A model generated the notes under the pieces. That model made no database searches. It was not told the DNA's origin and saw nothing but the letters and a program-made list of their open reading frames with translations. DNA of 64,000 bases from assembly GCF_024763615.1 (NCBI RefSeq), contig NC_077223.1, positions 19,158,001-19,222,000 on the forward strand, in the 5' to 3' direction. The translations under genes and the position numbers were made by a program. This DNA is from Phlebotomus papatasi. Its lineage: Eukaryota; Arthropoda; Insecta; Diptera; Psychodidae. Below, in pieces: positions 38,401 through 47,296 of this stretch (position 1 is the first letter of the stretch; every line of letters begins with the position of its first letter).

Positions 38401-41400
38401 GGCCCAGTGGAAAAGGGATAAATATCCATAGTTCAATTGTAACTATCATTCTAATAGTGTCACCATCATGGTGAATTTAACAATTAGCATGTAGCATTTC
38501 CAGTTGAGAGGACAAAAAAAAGAAGTGCGATTTTATAAATATTTATTAGATTTGTGTTTATGTGAGGGTGATATTTCATGGTAAAATGTCTCCTATCCTT
38601 GCATTAAAATGTTCACCATTCTTTGCTTTTAATATAAATTCTTGTTGTCACTCTGAATTATGATGGAAAAATATGCCACTACAATGAGAGGAAGAAGTGT
38701 CTCTTGCCATGTTAAGAAAATACGGGCGTTGAAAAGTCATTGAATAATACAGAAGGGTTAATAGGCTTTTCTTAAAAGCGATATAAGAATCATTGAAATA
38801 TTTATTTATTCATAGAAGTAAGAGAATAATTTATGAGGATATATTGTATGTGACGGTAAAATTTGTAGATGATCCAAATACAGAATCAATAAATAGAGAA
38901 AAGTTACTGTGAAAAAGATTGTCGAAATACTCAAATTTTTGTGAATTCAATTTATAACCAATTGACACGCATTCACAATCATGAAGAACCATTAATGTTT
39001 GTCCTCCAAAAAATAAACATGTGTTCGAAAGGGTTGTGACCTTGAATGATGACCTTTAACCTTAAACATTATCCGAAAACTATTTATTTTATTTGTAACA
39101 TCGCTTTATCGATTTTTTATCAAAATAAACATGCGGAATTTTAATAAAATCTTTGACCTTTGAGAAACACATCTTCTAAAGGAGTGTGACCTATGGCCTA
39201 TGTCTTTAAAAGATGACCTTTAAAACCTGAACGTTAATTGAAAAATATTTTTTTTTTGCTAATATTGATTTATCGGGTCTCTAACGTCTTTTACATGTGA
39301 GCAAATTTAACCTTTTAAGGACGATTGGAACACCGGTGTCCCATAAAGAAAATTATTTTTCCTGACTACCTAAAGTTATTTTTTTCTTTTGTACGTAATT
39401 CCAAAGTAGAAGGTTGAAGGAATCTAGGATATTTTTTGGAAATCTCCAGCTATTTGCCATGTAGTAAATATTTGAGCTCAAAAATGGCGAATTTTCAAAT
39501 TTTCAAATTCATAATTGATTTTATTTATTTTTTATACTTCCAATTTTTTTAAGCAAAACCCTTTTGGCAATAAAAACTAGAATACTCATACGTAATATTT
39601 TTCATTAAAGCGAAAATTATTATTCATTGGTATTGTCAGAAAAATTACTTAAACTTTTGGGTTATTTTTGTCCCTATCGTCCATAGAGGCGCAAAACACA
39701 CCAAATCAGACTCTGTTGGACTTTTCAAGGTTAGATGTAAGACTTATCATTGATTATATTTCTCAGTTTAATTTTTATTGTTGATTTTCAGTCCGTAAAA
39801 AGTGTCTCGTCGTTAAAGGGTTAATATTTTTGATCTCTAAAAACTGGAATATGACCTTCAACATTTAACGATAGCCTTTATCCTTATATCTCGAAACGAA
39901 CTTATAAGTAGGGAAAACTGGGGCAGTAGTAAACAACTAAGTGAACTGCTATTTTTTATAATTATATATTAGACTTTGAAGGACGAGACCCATATCAGTT
40001 CATAGATGCTAGGGTGCAATAATAACTTTTCGATACTATCGAATCGATAGTATAGATAAATCTTTATCTGTTAGATTAAGTTAATGCAGACTTTTTTTAC
40101 GCATTGTTGTAGCAATATATGCTACTAACCCACAACGCAAAATATAAATATATCAACATTTTTTAATGTTAATTTTACACCTTTTTACTGGTAAAATTAA
40201 CATGAAAAAGGGTATCTTTAACCCCTAATACACCTAAAAAGGGTAATATTTACACCGATTTCGGATCAATAATGCAGGGTAAAATAATCATTTCCGGAAT
40301 GTTATTTTAACTTTTTCGGATTTCTCTCAGTGCTAGAACAAATTCTGGCGTTTGACCAATTCATTACAGGTTTCCTTTTCAATCAAATTTATCGTGTATG
40401 TGAAAATCGTCATTTTAAGCACGATGAAATCATAATTATATCCCAACAAAAATTAATGAAATAAATTAATACATTTTCAAACAACCACCAAATGTGCTTC
40501 TTATTCATTTCGCATTCAAACAATGTTTTTGAGAAACTTTTGTAATTAAACAAAGTTTCACAAAACCATGTTCACAGTTTTTACTTTGTAATTATTTATG
40601 CATATTTAAATATAAGCTTAAAGTTATTTACTGAATACATCTACAAACTTTATTGTCACATTTGCAAATATCTAAAATGTTATTTTCATATTTTTTTAAA
40701 AAAAAGGCCAAATTCATTATCTCAAATCTTCATTCACTCACTCAACCTGGGTGTGATGTTTTCTATTAAAATCCATCACAACCTCCTTGAGTGAGCGAAT
40801 GCAGGAATACTAGCAATTCTTCAAATGAAATTGTGCTGAGAATTCACAAAAAATGTAACAGAGAATGAGGTAATTGAAAAGACAAACATTTTAGCAGATT
40901 TACGGGATGAGTTGTGAGCGAAATTTGAAATTTTAATGTGGAAATTTTTAAAAGTTTTTGTTTTTTGTTGTTTTTCTATTTACAGTCTGGTCAATCATTC
41001 CATGCCAACTCTAAGCGTCGGTCAAGTACGGCGAGTTCTACGCGATGCACTAAATGTGTGGGAAAGAAATTCAAAATTAACATTCCGAGAAGTTAACAGT
41101 GATAAAGCTGATATTCAAGTGATGTTTGCCAGGTGAGTGGAAATGGTGCTTAAAACACCCAATTGAACCAACATTATGGTCTATATGGCACATTGCAGGG
41201 GAAATCACGGAGACGGATACAATTTTGATGGGATTGGGGGCATTTTGGCACATGCCTTTTACCCTGGGGGCGGTCGTGGGGGTGATGCTCATTTCGATGA
41301 CGACGAGAAATGGCTCATAGATTCCAATGAGGATGGAAAAGGCGGTACAAGTTTAATGAGTGTGGCGGTACACGAATTTGGACACTCTCTGGGACTTGGG

Positions 41401-44400
41401 CATTCATCCGTTCCAGATTCAATAATGGGCCCCTGGTATAACACCTACAAGGAGGAAGGACAACTGCCGGAAGATGATCGTCTGGCAATTCAGCAAATTT
41501 ACGGAACCGGAAGAAAGCAATTTGCTCACAACCCCCATCATCATCGACATCATTACCAAACGCACTCACCCCCTACTCATCCGACTACAACAACAACCAC
41601 AACGACAACCACCGAAAGACCTACAAGGCATAGAATATACTACCCCGAACGAAGGGACCCAATAGATATACCCACTCGGAGACCCCACTGGACTTGGTAT
41701 CCAAACTATCCCAGAACAACAACAACAACAACAACAACTCCTAGAACTTATCCCACAAGGCCCACCTACAGCGATCCCTATCCCGAAGATCCTAGGTATG
41801 ATTCACCTAGAAAGCACAAACCCACAAAATCAGACAAACCAGCCACTTGCAACACAAGCTATGACGCTATTTCCGTTATCCGAGGGGAGTTGTTTATCTT
41901 CAAGGATCGGGTAAGTACTACAACCAACTACAACAAAATCAACAAATTTTGCATACTAAATTTAAATAAACTTTTTAAAGTATTTTTGGAGAATTGGTGA
42001 TAAGGGTCTCCATGCTGGATACCCTCATGAAATCCGTCTACTTTGGAAAGAGATTCCCGAAGATTTTACGCATGTTGATGCTGTGTATGAAAACAAGGAT
42101 CTTCAAATTGTTTTCTTTATAGGTAAGTCCAAACAATATTTTAGGAAATCATAATTGTACCTAGAATCAGGGTATCTTTTAGTAGAATTAGACTTGTATG
42201 ATAGAAAGGATCTGAGTTTACACATCAACACTGTTGTCGTATCTTACAATAACGCCCGCGAAAAGTTGTTCAATTAGATAGCGTTTTGATCTGGGATGGG
42301 ACCTTACAGAGCACATTAAAAACTGAGAAGAATAATTGGTAATGCTGACGAATTAGGGAGACTATTTTTCCTACAAGAACTTTACATACCTCGTGGATTT
42401 GTTGCTCTTATGAAGACTTTATCATTGATTAAGACTATGGCGTTGATTAATTAAAACGTAGAAAACAACATTTGTTTTGCTTTTCGCGCAGTTAATACAT
42501 TTTGACTAAACGTTATGGAGTATTTCGATCATAAGAATATGAAAAATAGTCGTAATTTCGATCTGTAGACTGTTCCTGAAAATGTTTCATTTAAACAACA
42601 TTTCGTCCTTGGATAGAACCTTCTTCAGGGAAACCAAACTCAGGATAACATTCTTGATTGAAATGTTGGCGTTGATCAACAAAAACGGTATTACGGAGTT
42701 ATCACACTAGAAAATTTCACATTAAAGTGAAAAGTTGCTCATTAAAACTTCTAGAACCACTCGAAATCGCTGAATCAATCGTATTTATGCTATTTTAATC
42801 TATTTAAACCAATTTTTGTGACTCGAGTCCACTTTTTTTATCACTAAATGAATCGATTTCTAAAAGCACTTGACGAAAATTGCACATTAGGACACACATC
42901 AGCAACAATTAATGTAAATCACATTAAAATTTTAATGTGAAATTCTCTAATGGATACCACGGTTAGTACCGTAGCTGCGGTTAACTTTGTCCTCCGTGGG
43001 CGACTGTCCCCACCTGTTCGTAACCTTTATATTTAAGTCTAACGTTTAAGAACTAACCCCTGGCAAGTTACCTGAAATTTGAAGCCACTTTCTCATACTT
43101 CGATTTAAATTTATATGGGAATTTTTTGCACTCGCGACTGTTACGCTAAATATCTAAAAAGTGAGAAGTTTTTTTTTCGCATTATAAGATACCTTACCGT
43201 ATGGAGGGATAAATATACTAAATTTTTGTTTAAATACATTTTTTCCTCGAAACACTGAATCCGAGATCAATTTAGGAAATTGACTTCAAATAGCTCCATA
43301 TAAAAAGGCCAACTTGCCAGGCACTTGCTTAAGAATGGCCGTCACCAATCGAACATGGAGATCGGATTGCTAAATACCATCCTTAATTGCTACACTAAGA
43401 AAAAACCTAAAAAGTTAAAACAACTCTATTGCAGAGTTAAATTAACTCTACGAATATCGATCACTCAGAAAAAAATGAGGATGCCATTAACTTTTTTCCT
43501 CATAATTTTAACACTTTTTAGGTGTGAAAATATATCAAAATTTTTAATGTTAATTTTACACCATTTTAAGGGTAAAATCAACATGAAAGAAGGGTAACTT
43601 TAACCCCTAATACACCTAAAAAGCATAATATTTACACCGATTTCGGATCAATACTGCAGGGTAAAATAAACATTTCCGGAATGTTATTTTAACTTTTTCG
43701 GATTTCTCTCAGTGATGTAATTGTTACTCTTTTTTCGTTGTAAACTTTAGTAAATAGAGTTGAAACAACTCTGCGTGCGAGTTGAATTAATTCGTCGGAT
43801 ATCGATGTAATTATTACTCTTTTTCGATATAAAATTTCATCTCGACTGAAGTATATGCTTAAGTGTTTTCGTTTTAAGAATATACTTCAGTCAAGAAGAT
43901 TTTCGTGTGGCAAAGTTCATAGGGAACATCAATTAGAAATATGCCTAACAGTGCTTCATAAAGATATGTGCTTCATGAAGACATGTGCTTCCATCATACG
44001 TGATATTTCGCTCGAAACATAGGGAACTTGAGGCCAAGAAAATATTAATAAAGAAAATAATAAAATAAAAAAAAATATAAAATTGCAAAACATATTCATT
44101 TGAGGACATATTCATGAGAAACATATTCAGGGATTTGAAAGAGTTACTCTAACTCTAAAAAAGACTTTTTTAACTCTTGAAACGAGTTATTTTAACTCTT
44201 AAAACGAGTTATTTTCAGTGTTAAAGAGTATTTACACTCTTTTGTCATATAAATTTTAGGAAAAAAAAGTTAAAACAACTCTTCCGAATATTACACCTAA
44301 ATAGAAGAAAAATCGACTCTAAAATATAGTTAATCGAAAATCACAACGAAAAATAGTTAATTCAACATCGATTCGTGTAAGTTTTACTCGATTATTTTTC

Positions 44401-45894
44401 TGAGTCTAGTATTAAAGAAAAGCTTACAAACAAGAAGGGAATAAAGTCGCCCCTTTAGTACAAAGTCACCCGCATCTACGGTATGCTTTTAGTATAATTT
44501 TACTATAATATACATTCGAACTTAAAACACAATTAAAATATTAAGTTTAAGGGCAGAATCACATTGACAGTAAAATTCTCACCGTATTTCCTTAATTTAC
44601 GCATTTTCAATGCAGTTCTTATGCAATTTCTCCATTACCGTATTACCTTATCTCATACTCGGTGGCACTAGGTGAAAATAATATAAAAAAATTGAAGAAG
44701 TAAAACTAAAATGCGACAAACGATGAGCAAAAAAAACGGTAAGAGAAATTAATCGTACAATTTTTTTGCTCACCGTTTATCACATTTTCGTTTTATTTCT
44801 TCAATTTTCTTATATTATTTTCACCTAGTGCCACCGAATATGAGATAAGGTAATACGGTAATGGAAAATTTGTGTAAAAATTGCAATAAAAATGCGTAAA
44901 TTAACGAAATACGGTGAGGCCACGGCGATGTGATTCTGCCCTAAATGCTTCACACTTTTTTCTGAACTTGTTCACTGAGAGAAATCCGAAAAAGTTAAAA
45001 TAACATTCCGAAAATGTTTATTTTACCCTGCAGTATTGATCCAAAATCGGTGTAAATATTACCCTTTTTAGGTGTATTAGGGGTTAAAGGTACCCTTTTT
45101 CATGTTAATTTTACCCTTAAAAAGGTGTAAAATTAACATTAAAAATGTTAATATATTTTTACACCTAAAAAGTGTTAAAGTTATGAGGAAAAAAGTTAAT
45201 CGCACCCCCGTTTTTTCTCAGTGTTGAAAAAAAAACAAGCAATATTGCTGTAATCAACCTCTAGTACTACAACATTTTAACGCAATCTTTATATTTTTTT
45301 TTTTAATTCAGGAAAAAAATATTACGTTTTCAACTCAAACCGGCTCGAAAGAGGTTATCCCCGTCCACTTACTGACCTGGGTCTTCCTGAATCCTTAGAA
45401 AAAATTGATGCTGCCATGATCTGGGGTCACAACAAGAAGACGTACTTCTACAGTGGCACTCAGTACTGGGGGTAGGCTTGATTTTACCTATTTTTATTCA
45501 AAAGCGCGAGAAAACTAAGTTCAAACATTTTTCTTTTAGATTTGACGAAGAGATTAAGAGGGTGGAATTGGACTATCCGCGCGATATGTCCATGTGGGGA
45601 GGCATAGGCTATCATATTGATGCTGCCTTCCAGTGGACAGATCATCGGACGTACTTCTTCAAAGGCAAGGGCTTCTGGAAGTTCAATGATCGTAAAATGA
45701 GAGTGGAACATATTGAGCAGAAACCATCAGCTCCAGTTTGGATGAGATGTCCTAGGACATCCAATGAGATTGATCCACCAAAGAGGAGGGACGCATTAGT
45801 TGCATTATCGTCAGCTATTCACACAATCAATTACACCCTCTTGCTACCAACAATTCTGCTTCTCTCTCATGCAATACTGTGTTACATAAAATAA
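20344..45894 (+). CDS. Mmp2: Matrix metalloproteinase 2, GPI-anchored
   Basis: Seven exons (20344-20445, 25153-25346, 40986-41132, 41199-41910, 41981-42122, 45312-45471, 45540-45894) join in phase to 603 residues and a TAA. Order: propeptide, cysteine switch PRCGVPD, furin site RRFKR, catalytic domain with HEFGHSLGLGH and the Met-turn VPDSIM, a hinge with two Thr runs, a hemopexin domain bounded by CNTSYD and WMRCP, then a Lys/Arg-containing stretch and a hydrophobic tail typical of a GPI signal. This matches fly Mmp2, a pericellular enzyme that cleaves extracellular matrix, better than secreted Mmp1. The zymogen should be activated by furin in the secretory pathway. The signal-peptide exon is missing from this model. 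Intron 2 (15.6 kb) and intron 5 (3.2 kb) are full of transposons. Confidence 0.92.
21531..21550. repeat. (TCTA)5 microsatellite
   Basis: Five perfect TCTA units in Mmp2 intron 1. Confidence 0.9.
21580..21790. mobile_element. Foldback MITE, CATGGTTCGCACAGAG arms
   Basis: The left arm ATGGTTCGCACAGAGTGAAC and a TTTTCTCTTTG block pair with their complements at the right; the outer GAATGT is also mirrored. About 210 bp with long arms in Mmp2 intron 1. Confidence 0.75.
22101..22343. mobile_element. TTAA-type family D, short copy
   Basis: TTAA at 22097-22100, a 16-bp terminus CTTTTTCGTCTCTTTT, then GAGACTCTGAGTACCC. The right end GGTCCGGAAAGAG matches 61403-62489; its TTAA has become TTAC. Interior blocks (TTATGGATGATTACAAACTA) also match the longer copy. 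Confidence 0.75.
22893..23758. mobile_element. TA-flanked element built of ATTTACYATCC repeats
   Basis: Termini CACCGAGAAAAATTTGGATG and complement lie between TA dinucleotides (22891-22892, 23759-23760). The interior holds many variants of a roughly 18-bp unit, TAGTAAAATTTACYATCCGG, in both orientations, and a tRNA-like insert at 23311-23400. No transposase. Confidence 0.75.
23311..23400 (+). repeat. tRNA-derived SINE head fragment
   Basis: Box A TGGCGCAGCTGG and a degenerate box B TGTTCAAATCTC are spaced as in a tRNA, but anticodon and acceptor stems do not pair well, so this is not a functional tRNA. It lies inside the 22893-23758 element. Confidence 0.6.
23982..24111. mobile_element. hAT-type 130-bp MITE with 8-bp duplication
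   Basis: Termini CAGCGGTGTGCAAGAACCG and CGGTTCTTGCACACCTCTG are near-perfect inverted repeats, flanked by the direct 8-bp duplication TTCTAGAT (23974-23981, 24112-24119). CAG-type ends and an 8-bp duplication are the hAT signature. Confidence 0.88.
24561..24995 (-). mobile_element. Non-LTR retrotransposon 3' end with (ATTCT)n tail
   Basis: On the minus strand an open frame of 75 codons (24995 to a TAA at 24768-24770), containing RYTQSRHYALKHKASIKAFN and NPQINERNFIQHLM, is followed by a 3' UTR with AATAAA and an (ATTCT)n tail at 24561-24580. A C-terminal coding end, UTR and simple tail suggest a truncated non-LTR insertion. A host terminal exon is less likely. The family was not recognised. 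Confidence 0.5.
25153..25346 (+). CDS. Mmp2: Mmp2 cysteine-switch and furin-site exon
   Basis: 194 bp, acceptor ATCTTACAG, donor GTGAGT. It encodes NFANIPVTGVIDQQTANLLK, the switch PRCGVPD (25216-25236), the furin site RRFKR (25285-25299) and the mature start YVILGPKWNHTNLTW. Confidence 0.93.
25347..27416. other. Mmp2 intron 2, first part
   Basis: AT-rich intron. No element or exon supported. The overlapping frames near 25892-26250 on both strands look non-coding. Confidence 0.45.
27417..27683 (+). repeat. tRNA-headed SINE, copy B
   Basis: Head with box A TGGGTCAAGTGG and box B GGGTTCGAATCCC, then a body ending in CCACCATTATTAATA. Collinear with the minus-strand copy at 3576-3857. Confidence 0.85.
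27817..28853 (+). mobile_element. Defective mariner/Tc1-type transposon
   Basis: Termini AAGCGTGTCYCGAATTTAAA and complement lie between TA dinucleotides (27815-27816, 28854-28855). The 1037-bp element carries one plus-strand transposase frame with a stop and a 3' deletion. Confidence 0.88.
27983..28780 (+). pseudogene. mariner/Tc1 transposase, broken
   Basis: From ATG 27983 a single frame encodes a paired helix-turn-helix region (KASYYEIGSITGKCPSTVRW, then RVRDVSKKLGISNSLVQRIK), the first catalytic Asp block CILMDDETVVKGEF, and after a TAA at 28466-28468 continues in the same frame through KYMVWMAICS to the second Asp block FWPDLASCH. The third acidic residue and C-terminus are missing: after SCH the frame runs straight into terminal sequence. 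The enzyme cannot be active. DD(E/D) family membership is clear, the subfamily is not. Confidence 0.88.
28854..29130. other. Mmp2 intron 2, segment with the AGAGATA-type motif
   Basis: Contains GCTCGAGGCCAAACGATTGG followed by AGATAAAGACTTGCGG at 28977-29012, one instance of the short dispersed motif described in the findings. Confidence 0.4.
29131..29275 (+). repeat. Dispersed repeat with CTGTTTGTACGTCTGTCC block
   Basis: Matches the minus strand of 9961-10102 over about 120 bp and ends in AAACGGTTAGAGATAGACA. Confidence 0.7.
30150..30690 (-). mobile_element. RTE-like retrotransposon remnant, 3' end
   Basis: On the minus strand, shifting frames give RISWIDEMALGEL, SAMLYGAEC, a NDRIRESL-type block and LRRWITF-like pieces in the order of an RTE-clade reverse transcriptase C-terminus. 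Several stops and frame changes show decay. A short TAAGTAAGTAATAAT tail lies near 30130-30150. Confidence 0.6.
30691..32304. other. Mmp2 intron 2, middle part
   Basis: AT-rich. A stop-free run at 31925-32344 lacks an ATG start and runs into the next SINE, so it is not called. Nothing else recognised. Confidence 0.4.
32305..32745 (+). repeat. Second tRNA-headed SINE family
   Basis: Head with box A TGGGTCAGTGGATAGAG and box B GGGGTTCAAAGC, then a long GC-richer body of about 370 bp. The head resembles the 27417 SINE (shared GCTCTATGA) but the body differs. Only one copy in the window; the 3' limit is approximate. Confidence 0.6.
33083..33251. mobile_element. Short foldback MITE, GGTAATTTGGAAC arms
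   Basis: GGTAATTTGGAACGATTTCC near the left is mirrored at the right, with further pairing inward (CCAATTTGGAA). It abuts the CCGTAG element that begins at 33250. Confidence 0.6.
33250..33905 (+). mobile_element. CCGTAG-type element, unoccupied relative
   Basis: Starts CCGTAGATGCGG after TA. It shares its left end, GAATACCATCCTTAAGTGCTA and ATTAAAGAAAAGCTTAC with 42969-44481 but lacks the nested insertion found there. The right end is diverged (CACGGAGTACCC). Confidence 0.6.
33906..35549. other. Mmp2 intron 2
   Basis: AT-rich intron. Open frames at 34274-34652 and 34685-34995 have no recognisable motif. Confidence 0.4.
35550..35660 (+). repeat. Dispersed ~110-bp repeat, copy 1
   Basis: CATTTCATTTTTCCATAC through TATCAGACTGATATATTTC matches 47840-47945 in the same orientation with about one difference in eight bases. 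No terminal repeats seen. Confidence 0.6.
36536..36671. repeat. Hairpin-forming inverted repeat
   Basis: CGAAGTAAAATTTCGGTCTT near 36536 pairs with AAGACCGAAATTCCACTTCG ending at 36671, with a purine-rich loop. Arms are about 28 bp. Confidence 0.65.
36672..39306. other. Mmp2 intron 2, late part
   Basis: AT-rich; one AAACGGCAAGGGATATCGG motif (minus strand) near 37935-37960. No exon or complete element recognised. Confidence 0.4.
39311..39820 (+). mobile_element. TTAA-flanked family A, complete 510-bp copy
   Basis: TTAA at 39307-39310 and 39821-39824. Left CCTTTTAAGGACGATT is followed by the module GGAACACCGGTGTCCC; right end TCGTCGTTAAAGGG. No transposase. It is the reference for the truncated copies at 9363, 16373 and 58103. 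Confidence 0.88.
40141..40332. mobile_element. CACTA-like MITE, 5'-truncated copy
   Basis: Begins inside the family consensus (ATATATCAACATTTTTTAAT) and ends GGATTTCTCTCAGTG, like 43462-43714. Confidence 0.7.
40986..41132 (+). CDS. Mmp2: Mmp2 catalytic-domain exon 1
   Basis: 147 bp, acceptor TATTTACAG, donor GTGAGT. It encodes LVNHSMPTLSVGQVRRVLRD, ALNVWERNSKLTF and ADIQVMFA, the first strands and helix of the metzincin fold. Confidence 0.92.
41199..41910 (+). CDS. Mmp2: Mmp2 zinc-site, hinge and first hemopexin exon
   Basis: Preceded by a 66-bp intron. It encodes the structural-zinc and calcium region (HGDGYNFDGIGGILAHAFYP, then DAHFDDDEKW), the zinc site HEFGHSLGLGH at 41371-41403 and Met-turn VPDSIM, a His-rich stretch, two Thr runs (about 41584-41612 and 41717-41740), and CNTSYDAISVIRGELFIFKD of hemopexin blade 1. 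Confidence 0.94.
41981..42122 (+). CDS. Mmp2: Mmp2 hemopexin exon 2
   Basis: 142 bp after a 70-bp intron. It encodes YFWRIGDKGLHAGYPHEI, LLWKEIPEDFTHVDAVYE and LQIVFFI, typical hemopexin blade strands. Confidence 0.92.
42704..42953. mobile_element. MITE with ATTTCACATTAAA termini
   Basis: CACTAGAAAATTTCACATTAA at the left is mirrored by CCATTAGAGAATTTCACATT read from the right. About 250 bp in Mmp2 intron 5. Confidence 0.6.
43393..44405. mobile_element. CACTA-like element nested in the CCGTAG element
   Basis: Starts CACTAAGAAAAAACC and ends ATTTTTCTGAGT, with CTA on both sides, a 3-bp duplication as in CACTA elements. The interior repeats AACTCTTTTAACTC-like words. It contains a second MITE at 43462-43714. 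Confidence 0.65.
43462..43714. mobile_element. CACTA-like MITE (CACTGAGA family), innermost insertion
   Basis: Starts CACTCAGAAAAAAATGAGG and ends GGATTTCTCTCAGTG. GAT flanks both sides if the last G is counted in the duplication. The related sequence ATATCGATGTAATTATTAC at 43800 resembles the empty site. Confidence 0.8.
44550..44942. repeat. 393-bp foldback with ~170-bp arms
   Basis: AGGGCAGAATCACATTGACA at the left and its complement at the right, continuing inward through CATTACCGTATTACCTTATC and CGGTGGCACTAGGTGAAAAT, leave only a short centre. It would form a long hairpin in the Mmp2 pre-mRNA (intron 5). Confidence 0.85.
44973..45223. mobile_element. CACTA-like MITE (CACTGAGA family), full copy
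   Basis: CACTGAGAGAAATCCGAAAA to CCCCCGTTTTTTCTCAGTG, 251 bp, with GTT repeated at both ends if the last G is shared. It lies only 88 bp upstream of the exon at 45312. Confidence 0.85.
45312..45471 (+). CDS. Mmp2: Mmp2 hemopexin exon 3
   Basis: 160 bp; acceptor TTTTAATTCAG, donor GTAGGC. It encodes KKYYVFNSNRLERGYPRPLT, DLGLPESLEKIDAAMIW and KTYFYSGTQYWG. Confidence 0.92.
45540..45894 (+). CDS. Mmp2: Mmp2 last exon: hemopexin end and GPI signal
   Basis: 355 bp from acceptor TTCTTTTAG to TAA 45892-45894. FDEEIKRVELDYPRDMSMW and YFFKGKGFWKFNDRKMRVEH close the propeller; WMRCP holds the terminal hemopexin Cys. After DPPKRRDALVALSSA comes a hydrophobic tail (YTLLLPTILLLSHAILCYIK) without a cytoplasmic domain, as expected for a GPI anchor. 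Confidence 0.93.
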
Positions 45895-45933
45895 TTAACT
45901 GCCATTTAATAGCAATGTAATTTTTTTTAATTT

Positions 45934-45939
45934 AATAAA
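45934..45939 (+). terminator. Mmp2 polyadenylation signal candidate
   Basis: AATAAA lies 39 bp after the Mmp2 stop codon, followed by a T-rich stretch. Other AATAAA copies occur further downstream. Confidence 0.6.
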
Positions 45940-46974
45940 TATCATGTTTTACGAATATTCTTCGGATTTCAAATCAACCAAAAAAATCTTCGTTTATGCT
46001 TATTTTATTTTACTCTGATTACATCGTACTTTATTACATAAAGATAATAATTTCTTCCCTTTTTTCATTTTTCATTTCTTTTCATTGTTTTTTTTTTTTT
46101 TAAATAAATCACAAAACGTATGGTAAAAGTGAGGAAGATATTACTATTTGGTGTTTTTTCTCCTTTTTTTTTTTAAAAAATCTCTCTAATCCCTTGCTAA
46201 AAGAATATAGTTTTTGCAAAAATTGTGTTTTATCGTATGGGCAGTATTTTTCTTTTCTTGCTGTATTTTCTGGAAACCCTTTTAATTTACATTTAAAAAG
46301 TACGCTTCGTTTTCTTCTCATCCCATCTTTTCATTACGTAAGAATATGATATTATTTTGTGTGAATTTATTGTGTGTCTTGTTGTTGGTATATTTCATTT
46401 TTCTATATTTTATGACTTACTTATTACAGCTAAAATTCTTATTAATTCCTCACTTGTTGTATATTTTCATATAAATGGATTGATTTTATTTTCTTGCAAA
46501 GAAAAAACAACTAAAATTAAATATAGTACAGTCTGTTGATTATCTTTTGTTTGTCACAATTGGAAAAAAAAATTAAATTATATTACTATATAGTTTTTCT
46601 TTTTAAATATTAGTAGAAAATACTGTTTCATTCAATTTCCATACGATTTCTCTTTTTTCCCCTATATCGGTTAAGATATCAAACCAATGAGTTGTGAAAA
46701 ATACATGACATGAAAAATGATTTGATACGAGCGATGTGGAATTTGTTAGAAAACCTTCGATGGGTAAGTATACAATATATAAAGTTTGTAAACATATAAT
46801 ATCCGTAGTGCAAATATGACAGAAAGAAAAGAAAACAATTCAAATCATATTCTCAAAGTATGAATATTTTGAAAAGATTTGCAAAATCACTGAATTTCGA
46901 AGAGAATAACAAAGCAAAATTTATTATTATTTGTAGGGCGTTTCTAAACTAATACGAAACGTTAAAAAAATATA
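45940..46974. other. Mmp2 3' flank
   Basis: AT-rich, possibly partly 3' UTR through alternative polyadenylation. No gene or element seen. Confidence 0.4.
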
Positions 46975-47296
46975 CAGTAGACTCTCTCAACCGAAATGTC
47001 AACCGAATTAGAGAGAAATTCGGGCGTCAAGTTGTTTGAAATGTAACGATTTTTTGTTGATATGCATACTCATATTGAGTTTACATGCTCATTACTATTA
47101 TAAATTGCATGAAAACCATTTAATAATGCAAAATCACATCAAAACTCAGACAAAGCATGGCAAATTTGAGCATATTTGCTTCATTCGATAATCATAATCG
47201 TACTTAAAAAATGTCAATAAACTATTTCGAATTTAACTGCTGCTCGAATAAAAAGGAGCCCGATCTTAAAAGAGCCGAATTAGCAAGAGTCTACTG
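46975..47296. mobile_element. TA-flanked CAGT MITE, copy 2
   Basis: CAGTAGACTCTCTCAACC to AGAGTCTACTG between TA dinucleotides (46973-46974, 47297-47298). The 322-bp interior parallels 5663-6107. Confidence 0.85.

Larger units (their letters stand above)
42969..44481 (+). mobile_element. CCGTAG-type element carrying two nested insertions
   Basis: Ends CCGTAGCTGCGG and CCGCATCTACGG lie between TA dinucleotides (42967-42968, 44482-44483). The insert 43393-44405 splits the segment TTAATTGCTA|TATTAAAG that is continuous at 33846. Confidence 0.75.

Noticed and set aside
41077..41665. Other-frame open reading in the Mmp2 catalytic and hinge exons
   Set aside because: Shadow frames over well-supported coding sequence.
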